A stretch of DNA of 64,000 nucleotides, from contig JAVLRN010000005.1 of the NCBI GenBank assembly GCA_032821775.1, forward strand, positions 2,356,001 to 2,420,000, in the 5' to 3' direction. This DNA is from Sanguinoderma infundibulare. Lineage: Eukaryota; Basidiomycota; Agaricomycetes; Polyporales; Polyporaceae. Shown piece by piece: positions 1 to 9,279 of this stretch. Under the pieces are notes generated by a model. The model made no database searches. It was not told where the DNA came from and saw only the letters and a list, made by a program, of their open reading frames with translations. A program made the position numbers and the translations under genes. Numbering within the stretch: the first letter of the stretch is position 1; every line of letters begins with the position of its first letter.

Positions 1-823
1 ATGCCTGAACCGCTCCCTACAGCGTCCGTGGACTTCTCGCGCAACGCGTCGATCTTGATACGGTTCTCCTTGATCCCGGACTCTACCAACGCCCGAATGG
101 CCGCGGTGCGCATCGACTCGGCCAACGCTTTGGGTAGGCCCGCGACGTAGGACCGCCCGTAGACCTTCTTGACCTCGCCACGGTCGACCAGGGTTATTGC
201 GGGAAGAGGGCCGGGGACGGGTGGGATGGAGACGTGCACTTCGCCGCCGCCTTTGGGGTAGTAGCCGCGCTTCACGAGGCGGAGGGTCGGCTCCAAGCCG
301 AAGTGCTTCTTGAGGAAAGGCAGGAAGACGTGCTGCGTGTAGTCGATCTGAGGAGATTGGGTCGCGTTTGTGCCGCCGCGGAGGAGCAGCGTCGTATGTT
401 CGACAGAGGAAGGGGAGAAGAGGAGGCACGGCAGAGAGACTTGAAGCAGGAGCGCGATGGACCCTGCCGTCCCGGGATCTGCGGAGTAGGTTTGCGACGC
501 CTGGGTGGCGGATTGTGGATGGAGCTCTATCGAGCTCGAGCCGGTGTCGTTCCCATGGAGCTGGGCGGAACAGGTGTCGGCGACGAGACGGAGGCCTGTA
601 ACGATCCGGATGCTGGTCGTATCGAGGTGTCGAAGACTTGACACGAAGAGGACTGACCTGCTGCGTGCTGGTACTTTAGACCCGGCGGCGTGCGGTTACC
701 ACGAATATTGTCAATGGCGATGGGCTTGGAGAGGAGCGCGGACAGCCCGGCCGCGATGCGAAGGAGCTGGCCGCCTCCTTCGAGCACACTACCGTCGATT
801 CGGAGGGGCTCTCCTGAAGACAT
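1..823 (-). CDS. rtcA: RNA 3'-terminal phosphate cyclase, partial (3' end beyond left edge)
   Basis: RtcA-type cyclases convert an RNA 3'-phosphate to a 2',3'-cyclic phosphate using ATP, in RNA repair and processing. The reading frame opens at the ATG ending at 823. It shows the family N-terminus IDGSVLEGGGQLLR followed by NIRGNRTPPGLK. After an intron near 680-620 come segments such as GTAGSIALLLQ and YYPKGGGEV, and towards the window edge ESMRTAAIRALVESGIKENR. The EGGGQ loop and the internal GGGE motif point to the catalytic RtcA branch rather than to the ribosome-biogenesis relative Rcl1. The C-terminal part, including the adenylated histidine region, lies outside the window and cannot be checked. 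The gene is divergent from the HOOK homologue that starts 334 bp away. The family call is firm; intron ends are by eye. Confidence 0.9.
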
Positions 824-1157
824 CTAGCCGGTTGTGGGGGTGAATGGTGTGGGATAGTATGCAGAGTCGGATGCGCATTTATAGAGGGAGAACGCCAGTT
901 GTATCGAGTCATGGTGATGGAGGACTGCAGGCAACGACGAGCGGCAGCGCGCGCACGAGTCCGAGTCCGAGTCCGAGTCCGAGTCGGTTGTCGGGACACG
1001 AGTCGCGGGAGGACCGACTTTGGTCTGTTTCCTGCGCTGACGACAACCGTTGCGGGTGCCGACCCCGCTCCCTCCTAGACTCAGACGGTTTCTACCATCA
1101 TATCTGGCTTGCATATACCCACCCCTCTAGACAAGCAGCCTCGACTGCCCCCTCACC
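824..1157. other. Divergent intergenic region
   Basis: This 334-bp space separates the starts of the cyclase (minus) and the HOOK homologue (plus), so it must carry both promoters. It contains a perfect hexamer repeat at 956-985. A pyrimidine-rich stretch with CCTCACC lies just before the HOOK ATG. No convincing gene is seen. Confidence 0.6.
956..985. repeat. (CGAGTC)5 microsatellite
   Basis: Five perfect head-to-tail copies of CGAGTC lie in the divergent promoter between the cyclase and HOOK genes. The array may vary in length between strains. Confidence 0.9.
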
Positions 1158-4100
1158 ATGTCCGTCGACTCCCAGAAGAAGGAGTTCAACGCCTTCCTCT
1201 CATACTTCGCCACATTCGACCTCGCACGCCCCGTCACCACCGTCGTTGACCTGTCCGATGGCGCAGCGTTGTTTGAGATCCTCTCCATTGTGTGCGTACG
1301 TCGCCTGATCGAGCGAAGCCTTCCCTTCTAACGCTCTCGCCTCGCTGCTGCTGTAGCGATGTAGAGTACTTTCGCCAGCCCGCGCGGCCGACCGCCCAGC
1401 CGTCAGATAACTGGGTTTTGCGCTTCTCCGCGCTCAAGAAGCTGTACCGGCTCATGACCCAGTACTTCTCCGAGGTGCTTCACCAGCCGACGGGGGCGTT
1501 GGAGGTGCCGGACCTCCAGGCGATCGCGAAGGACTACAATGTGAACGCGACGCTCATCATGTGTCGGCTGACGATCGCGATCGCGGTGCAATGCGAGAAC
1601 AACCAGGAGATCATCGAGCGAATACAGAAACTGACCGAGTCCGAGCAGCATTCGCTCATGCGGGTCATCGAGATGGTGCGTGCGTCCTCGTTAACTCGGG
1701 ATCGGTTTCGTCCGACATTGGGAGGGTAGGTCATGACCAAGGTCCGGAGTTCTGCGGATGCGGGCATGGAAGCGAGCATGACCGAGTGCGTACTTCTTGA
1801 GCTTCCGCTCGTGCAAGAGCGCATGAGCGAGATTGACGTTGGTTGTCAAACCAGGGACGACCATTACTACCAAATCCAGTCAGAACGGAGTCGAATACTG
1901 TCCGAGAAGGAGACACTCGAGAAGGTGTACCAGTCCTTGCTGGAGGAGCATCGTACGTTGCAAACGGAGAAGGACGACGCGGTCTCGGAGAAGGACGATG
2001 CAATTGCCCAACTCAGACAAGCCCAACGCGAAGCCGATAGCAAGCGCGTCGACACCAGGGGAGATGCTATGCTCCGGGGAGAGATCGACCGTCTGCGGGC
2101 AGACCTGTGAGTCTCGGGATGGGTTCTATTTCTTTCCAAGCAGCTGATACTGAAACGAGGGTTCCAGCCAGAAGAGCGAGGACAACCTGGCTATGGCTGA
2201 GTCCGAGCTCGATAAGCAGACAGTCTTGGTAACCGACCTCACCCGGAAAGTTGATGAGCTTCAAGAAAGGGCGGACGAGGCTACGCGGCTGAAGGACCAG
2301 CTCGATGAGTATGTTTTCTACAAGATGTTCATAGTTGCTGGGAGCTAAACGGCATCCCGACCAGGTACCGACACGCAGCTGACAAGCTCCAGAAGACGGA
2401 GAACGTCATGGAGAAGTACAAGAAGAAGCTGCAAGAGGCTGCGGACATGCGGCAGCAAGTCAAGGTAGTTTCCCCGCTTCAAATGAGTTGTTAGACACAT
2501 GCTTAATCCATCGTAGGCATTAGAGAAACAGAACGCGGACCTTGTGGACAAGAATGCTGCGCTCGAAGAGGAATTCCGCAAGGTTGCGGCGTTCAAACCC
2601 TTGATGGAGTCGTACAAGTCCCAGATTGCGGAACTGGAGACCAAGGGCTCTGCTCGCAGCAAGGAGGTCGACGCGCTCAGGTTCGAGCTCGATCAGACCA
2701 AGACGAAACTTAAGGTCACTCAAGAAGAGCGCGAAAAGGACTCGGAGACTCTCGAACTCTACCAGGAGCGCGTGCGCGAACTTGAGCTCACTTCTCAACG
2801 CCCGATCGCAGCCTCGCGCACACGGCCACAGCAAGATGGCGAGGGAACGGGCGACATGACCGAGGCTGAATTGCTCGGCAATGCCGGGGCACATGTCGAC
2901 GATGACGTCGCCGGCCTGGGCGAGGAACTCGACACTGCGATCACTGGCACGACCATGACGGACCTCAAGCTGCAAGTCCGGAAGCTTCAGCGTGAACTCG
3001 AGGCTGTCAGAAAGAACGAGGCGGACGCTAGCCGCGTACTCGTACTAGAGAACCTGCTGGACGACGCGAACCGGATGAAGGCGCGCTACGAGGCAGACTA
3101 CTTGGCCGCGCATCGCGAGAAGCTCACCTTGCAGAACAACCTCGAGGAGATCAGGAGCGGCAAGTCGTTGGGCGATGGGTACGTCCGTGTCGATGCGGTT
3201 GTTCTTATATTTGTTTAACGTCATTGCAGAGCGGAGGCTGCGATCGCTCTTCGGCAGCGTCTCAACGAGACTGTCGACGAACTCGACAAGCTCAGGCAGG
3301 AGCACACTGAGCTCGAAGTCAAGTTCGAGGCGATGAACAAGGAGCTCACCGTCGCGAAGTCCGACTGTATGCCATGTTTCGTCTCTGCGTGAGGATGAGC
3401 TGACCGATGGGTTTGATAGTGACCCTTGTGAATCGTGACCAGCTTGACATCCTCAAGACCCTCCGCGAGTCCGTCAACGAGGACAAGGCTGAACTCGAAG
3501 CCGAGGTCGAGCGCCTCCGGAACCACATCAAGGAGCTGTCGGACAAGAACAAGATGCAACTCGAGCAGATCAACGGCTTGCTGCTGGAGAAGGTCAACCT
3601 CCAGAGCGAGGGTATCGACCAGCGAGACAGGATGCTCCAGCGTGAGCGTGCCATTGGGTAAGTGCTATCCGTTCTAGGTCGCATTGGGTATCGTTTGACT
3701 CGGGTTCAGGGATCTCCGCGCTTCCCTGTCTGGGAAAGACGTGCCGGAGGACATCAAGCAGCGCATGCTCGGGTTTCACGAGGAGAATGTCAGCCTCAAG
3801 GAGCAGTACAAGACTGCCCAAGAGAAGCTTGTCAAGGCGAAGGCGGTATGTGCTAGTGCACCGCTGTGTTGCGTGGTGTGCTCACATCGTTGCTTAGTTC
3901 ATCAAGCAGCAAGACAAGCTATTCAAGGAGGAGCACGCGAAGACTGGCGCGAGCATTCCTTCAGTGGGTGGTCTTTTCGCCATTTCAGGTCATTGGTTGT
4001 GCTCATAGGACACTAGGGAGCGTTCGAGGAAGCCGAGAACAGCTACCGTTCACAGATCAGGATACTAGAGGACGACCTCGCGCGTCAGAAGGTAAGAACC

Positions 4101-4345
4101 TTGCGAACGTTACCGTGGATGTGTTCCTTACATTCGATTTGCAGCGCCTGCTGTCCGATGCTACCAACCGCTACAGGAGAGAACAAGTTCTCATGCTCAG
4201 TGTCATCCACAACGGGGGCATGTACACAGCGCGAGACCAGCTTGGTTATTCGAAACAACATTCTCAACCCGGGCCAACCAGCTGGCTCAAGCAGCAACGA
4301 CACAACGTGGGCCCATTTTTGCTATCTGTTCGTAATCATCTATAA
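1158..4345 (+). CDS. hookA: HOOK-family microtubule/dynein adaptor
   Basis: HOOK proteins link early endosomes and other cargo to dynein-dynactin on microtubules; in filamentous fungi HookA is needed for endosome transport. The start ATG at 1158 opens a calponin-like HOOK domain with FNAFLSYFATFDLARPV, WVLRFSALKKLYRLM and CRLTIAIAVQCENNQEII. This is followed by about 500 residues of strongly charged coiled coil, rich in E, K, L and Q heptads. The C-terminus ends in a block ordered like the human HOOK tail: YRREQVLMLSVIHNGGMY, then SWLKQQRHN, with the stop at 4343-4345. Many short introns interrupt the gene, for example at about 1291-1357 and 2109-2166. It is convergent with the F-box gene, about 190 bp away. 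HOOK assignment is strong; internal exon ends are by eye. Confidence 0.9.
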
Positions 4346-4538
4346 TGCTGAACTGGCTACGCTCCTTAGCTCGGACCCATGCTGCGGCGATGAAGGAAGA
4401 AGGCCTGAACTGCTCTGTACATTTAATATACTTACCTTATTGGGGACTGTCACACCACGCGATCATCTCACTCCTTGGCCGGTTTACTACTACACGTATG
4501 TTTGTATCGCATTCAGGTCCATCTCGATGGAATCATCT

Positions 4539-6484
4539 CTACCTGGTACACATTACTTCGAAGCGTCCAATCAAGTGAAGAAAGTCTGGTATCCAAACCC
4601 AACCCGTTCCTGGTACGGCGGCTTCCATTCGTGCTACAGAAGGCTGCTCAGCATCTCGCTCACACCAAACGACAACAACTGGTACACGTACCAGCACTGT
4701 GAAGCCGTCGTGGTTCATGGTAACGAACGTCGGCTTGTGCTCCTTGGGGAATGACAGCCGGGGTCCTTGGTAGGCCACATGGGGGATCGACGCGCGCAGG
4801 GTGCGGAAACGGAAGCTGCTGGCGTCCTTGATCACCGTCAAGCTTCCGCCCGCCTTGGGGTTGGGGTTGTTCCGGGCCTCTCGCGCCGCCCACGGGTTCA
4901 CGTCGAAGACGACGACCTGGGCCTGGCCCGCGCGCCACTTGTCGCGGACGAGGACGGGGAAGCGGGAGCCGCAGGGGCTGAAGACCGCGCGGGGCACGAT
5001 CTCGGGCCCGGAGAGGTTGAGGAGCAGGCCGCCGGCGGGCCCCCATTCGTGCCAGAAGACGCGGTGGTCGCCGGGTTCGGTGCTGGCGTGCGCGGCCTGG
5101 ATCTGCGCGCGGAACGTCGCGCCGGGGACGAGGAGGACGGCGTTGGAGAGCTCGGTGGCGTAGATGGCGAAGCGGACGGCGACGACGGAGAGGAGCGGGT
5201 CCGGGCGGAAGGGCGCGTCGGAGGGCGGGTGGGAAGAGTGGATGCGGCTGCGCTCGTCGTGGTGGACGGAACAGCGGAAGGCGCCGAGGGGGAGCTCCAG
5301 GGTCAGGAAAGGCTGCGCGGAGTGGTCGAGTGGGTCGGACGTGGGGTCGTCGAAGCGGAAGACCTCCATGACTTCTTGGCGGCCGGAGGTTACGAGGATA
5401 TGTGAAGCGTCGAGGAAGGCGTAGGATACTTGGGGGCGGAATGTGCGACGCTAGAGGGAAACCCGGTTCAGTTCATGTTCATATGCAGGAATCGACGTCG
5501 GTGAACGGGACGAAGGCTCACCCAGACCAGACGGCTTGCTTTCCAATCCCAGATTTCGATGTCACGTCGCTTGGAATGAGGAGTCCACACCAGCCATCCG
5601 ACGTACTGCTCGTGTATCTGGGCTATGAACGGCCGTCCCTGGTCGGACACGGTGCGAATGATGTGTTCCGCCGCTTCCGGATGGCCGCCCCCGGTCGTGA
5701 TGTCCAACAAATGGACCATGATTTCCCTGCCAGCACCCGCAGAAAAATCAGCACGATGCGATGCCTTCGCCCGCCGAGAACCTTTCATCAAACCCACCAA
5801 GTGTCGTTGGTTGGCTCCGAGACGACAAGGAGGCTCTGCGAGACGTCCATCGCCTCGATGTGGCTCTCCTGCCCGACGGTCACGGACAGGCAGTACGACC
5901 CCGCGCCGGTCACGGCCTGCGCGGGCGAGGGCGTCCGCACGTCCAGCCAGTAGCCCCCCGGCCGGCGCGTCGCGTACAGGACCGTGCCGTCGGACGCGAG
6001 CACCTGCACGCGCCCGTCGGCCGTCGCCCAGAGGCCCTCGTCGAGCGAGAACGGGGCGGCCTGCATGCGTGCGCGATGCGCCCGCAACTGCGCGAGGCGG
6101 TCTGCGAGCGGGACGTCGCTGGGCGGCCCGTCGACCATGCCGTTGACGGCGAGTTCGATGCGGTACTGGCAGCGCAGGTCGTTCTGGACGAGGTGCGACA
6201 GCGACCGGCACACCTGTGTGCAAGAGGGCGGCGATGCGAAGTCAGGCTTCTCCGGACCTGTACGAAGGCAGGACATACGTGGACTATACCTGCTTGCATG
6301 CGAGAAGATCATCTTCTGCTACCAGGGCGAAGACAAGGAGCAGGACGTCGTCAGGAAGCGCCAATAACGGTGAGGTTTGGCGGGAGTCCTGGAGGCGTGC
6401 TGGGTCCCGGGGAGGAGACCCGAAGCGTTGCAGTAAGCCGTTCATGACTTGGGACAACTTTCCGGCACCACGGTTGTTGGACAT
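4539..6484 (-). CDS. F-box protein with a long C-terminal repeat-like region
   Basis: F-box proteins present substrates to SCF ubiquitin ligases. The ATG ending at 6484 gives a short leader, then the F-box LALPDDVLLLVFALVAEDD. Across an intron near 6290-6230 it continues into VCRSLSHLVQNDLRCQYRIEL and then ADRLAQLRAHRARM. Further exons (about 5800-5480 and 5440-4540) encode beta-rich sequence such as GWLVWTPHSKRRDIEIWDW and SHILVTSGRQEVMEVF. This is the arrangement of the large agaricomycete F-box family, whose C-terminal half behaves like a divergent beta-propeller. The substrate is unknown. The last residues are uncertain: the open frame ends at 4539, but a further intron near 4690 cannot be excluded. 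The gene is convergent with the HOOK homologue. Confidence 0.8.
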
Positions 6485-7041
6485 GTCTTGGAGAAAGCAC
6501 GCCGAGTCGGGGGTGGGAAGGACTTAAAATTGTTGGGCTGATTGATGGGAGAGCTGACCGCCGAGGTCTTCGAGACCAGGCCTGGGAGTTGAGTTGCAGA
6601 GGAGCCACGGTGCGGCCGTTTGAAGGTGGTGAATATATATATGGCAGACGAGTAGTGCTCGAGGCGATCGACACGCAATATCTGGGAGGGCTATGTGGCG
6701 GGCCACGTCGATGCACCGCATCGACTTCGACGTCGGATGCGAAAGCTGCGCGTCGCAATCGGCATCGTTCCTATTACGGGACCCACCCGACAAATTCCAC
6801 GACGGAGGCGGCGATGAGAGGTCGGCACGCTCGTGGACTTTGACACGCTTTTCACACCGCCCCCAGGTTCGGCCGGAAAACGACGTGCGTGGGTGATGAG
6901 GATAAAATTGTGGTTTTAATACAGCATGAGATACTCCATTACGTTGCGCACGTTCTGACGCACGGTCAGGCGAATACACATAGTCCGACATAAATACGAA
7001 GATGCGTGGACAGCGAACAGCGAAGGCTATTACCAAGATCG
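6485..7041. other. Intergenic region between the F-box gene and the first CDC50 gene
   Basis: Both flanking genes lie on the minus strand, so this holds the F-box promoter and the first CDC50 gene's 3' flank. A TATATATAT run at about 6633-6641 lies about 150 bp upstream of the F-box ATG and could serve as its TATA element. No gene is seen. Confidence 0.5.
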
Positions 7042-8607
7042 TCACCGATTAAACGAAAGCAGAGACATGTCGCCCAATTTCCTAGAGAGGCACGCGCACG
7101 CGAACGTGAGAAGACGGTAACAAGCGAAACGTGAAGATGAGAACGAACCTGGGCTTGACGAGATGCCTAATGGTACCGAGGATACCGAGAAGAACGAGGA
7201 GACCGGCGGCGGCAACGTACGCCCATCCGAGGAACGGGTTCTTGCCACCAATCCAAGAGACTGACGAGATCACGATCGATTTCGTGCCCTTGTATGGACG
7301 TACAGGGTAGTCTGCAACACTCGTGAGTATCAATACTCCCGCAGGAGCAGGAGGGTATATACTCACTCAGGCTGACAACGATCTGGTAGCGGCCCTTGGG
7401 AAGCTGCGCGCCGTCGTTCCGTCCCCAGAGCTTCGTGAAGGTGGGGAGACCGGCAGTGCGCATCCAGTTCTGGAAGTGCTCGTCGGCCTTCAAGTCTGGG
7501 GGAGGAGTGCTGTTCGTGTAGCCGTTTGGGAATCGCGACTGCCAGTTGGGCGGGGGAGCAATCTCCGAGAGCTGGTAGTTGGGAGATGAGGTGTACTTCT
7601 TGGACTCTCCCGGCCAGGCGATGCCGCTCTGGGACCAGTTGTACGTTGTTCCTGAACCGGTTGTGTCCGAAGGCATTGTCAAGTTGGAGAACGTGTCTAG
7701 GGTGCCGGTTTCAACGGTCGTGTGAGGATGAGCGCGGGCCGAAGGGGACGAAGCAAGAAGCGCGGTGGGACGTCATTGAGGGGACAGATGTAAGAGAAGG
7801 ACGCACCGTTGAAGACCGAGTTGGCAATGAGGCCGCAAGGGTAGATAATCTTGTTGCCAACGACATCCAACGGCTTGCAGTCGCCACCCTTGATGGTGTT
7901 GAAGCTAACGTGGTCGCCACGAAGCTGGTTCTGGTTGAGACTCTTGACATATCGACGGTGGTTCTGGTAGAAGTTGGTGAGCTTGTAGTAGAGCAGGACG
8001 GGGGCGTCGATGTTTGCAGGGACATCGAATTGAATGACGCATTGGCGGGCGGTGTCGTTGGAAACGCCGTCTGTACCAGTCTGATCGAGGAAGGCGTATT
8101 GTGGAGTGGAGATGGCTGCGCCTGAGTCTGAGGCGCGGAGCTTGTAGGTGTACTGGGAGGAGGGGATGTCGGTTAGGTTGGAGACGGAGGCGGAGGAAAC
8201 GTTTTGAGACGACAGGAGCTCGCAGTCGGTATAGTCGATGTCAATCTCGGTGACCTGTTTGAATTGGACGAGGGATGGTTAGAAAGAGCAGCTGGGAGGA
8301 GTGGAAGTGATATTTGGACGCACCAGACTACTACCCCAGATGAGGAGAGCACCGATGGGAGCGAAGAGAATGCCGACGATGAAAAGGGTCGGAAGAACGG
8401 TGCGAGGGGTAAGGATGGGCTGCCATGCCTTGAGCCGCTGTTGCTTGAAGGCGGTGTCTATAAAAGTCAAACGTCGGACAGGTTATGGCTCAAGCCGTGC
8501 ATTCATCACACCGTCGGACGGCACTCACTGGCTGGTCTCCGCCAGCTGCCCTTCTCCTTCTTGGCTGCCTCGTCGTCGCCACTCTTCTTGCGATTGAAGA
8601 GACCCAT
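7042..8607 (-). CDS. CDC50: CDC50/LEM3-family P4-ATPase (flippase) beta subunit, copy 1
   Basis: CDC50/LEM3 proteins pair with P4-ATPases and are needed for their folding, exit from the ER and phospholipid flipping. The ATG ending at 8607 begins MGLFNRKKSGDDEAAKKE, then WRRPAS. The first membrane span is RTVLPTLFIVGILFAPIGA. The lumenal domain has the family motifs CVIQFDVPANIDAPVLLYY, KLTNFYQNHRRYVKS, PCGLIANSVFN and NWMRTAGLPTFTKLWGRND. The second span follows WIGGKNPFLGWAYV. The last intron splits an Arg codon: KPR is joined to KLGDMSLLSFNR, and the stop is at 7042-7044. The gene is intact, with several introns. It is in tandem with a second copy about 2.8 kb upstream; the module array lies between them. 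Confidence 0.93.
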
Positions 8608-9249
8608 GGAGGACGAAACTAGTGCGAGAGTAGCGAAACCAGTTCAGCGACGAGAGAAGGAAGCGAGGCCAGCCGTGATGAAGGGAAGGACGTGGACGAA
8701 GCCAAAGGCAGCTGAGAGCGATGTAGAGGCGATGTCCGTCGCCGGCGCCGGTGCGACAACCCCCGCCCATCCCTTTCCCTTGGGCGCCCCGGACCGCGCT
8801 CGCGTAAGCATGCTTCCTCATCCCACAAGTCCCACTCCATGAACAGTAATCCGTCCACGCGTACAGTGGTGTCAGCTCCAGCGCAGATTAATATACTTTC
8901 TCAGAAGTCACTACTAGGCGGTGTTTTTGTCTCACTGACCCGTCAGTCCTGGTCTATTTAATAAACATACTTCGATTATGGGGAGTCCCTGCTGGTCCAT
9001 TGATCGTAGCCTGAGGCAAGTTATAACGTATAAGAAATACCGAAACAACATTTGCTTGGAGAATCTATCAATACTGTCGGCCTCCCACCGTCGGCCGCCG
9101 TCAGCCTCTGTGCACGGACAGACGATCGGCAAGCCTCAGCACACGATCCATGGACAGGTCCTGGTCAGCCTCCGCCGAAGTGAGCGTTGGGGACAGCCCC
9201 GGCGTACCGAACACCAGGCCGCCAGGTCTGCCAGCCACCAGGATGGGAG
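8608..9249. other. Intergenic region upstream of CDC50 copy 1
   Basis: This should contain the minus-strand promoter of CDC50 copy 1 and, at its right end, the upstream part of the plus-strand unit that runs through the module array. An AT-rich patch lies at about 8885-9060. No coding gene is seen. Confidence 0.5.
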
Positions 9250-9257
9250 TATAAGAG
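9250..9257 (+). promoter_or_regulatory. TATA-like element upstream of the module array
   Basis: TATAAGAG sits about 250 bp upstream of the first splice-donor-like repeat. It is followed by a pyrimidine-rich stretch typical of fungal transcription start regions. It is the best candidate promoter for a plus-strand transcript through the array. This is inference from sequence only. Confidence 0.4.
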
Positions 9258-9279
9258 CCCGTCCGCTCGCGGTCTCCTG

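Noticed and set aside
4767..6140. Long Arg/Gly-rich open frames on the plus strand
   Set aside because: They mirror the GC-rich F-box gene on the minus strand and have no motifs of their own.
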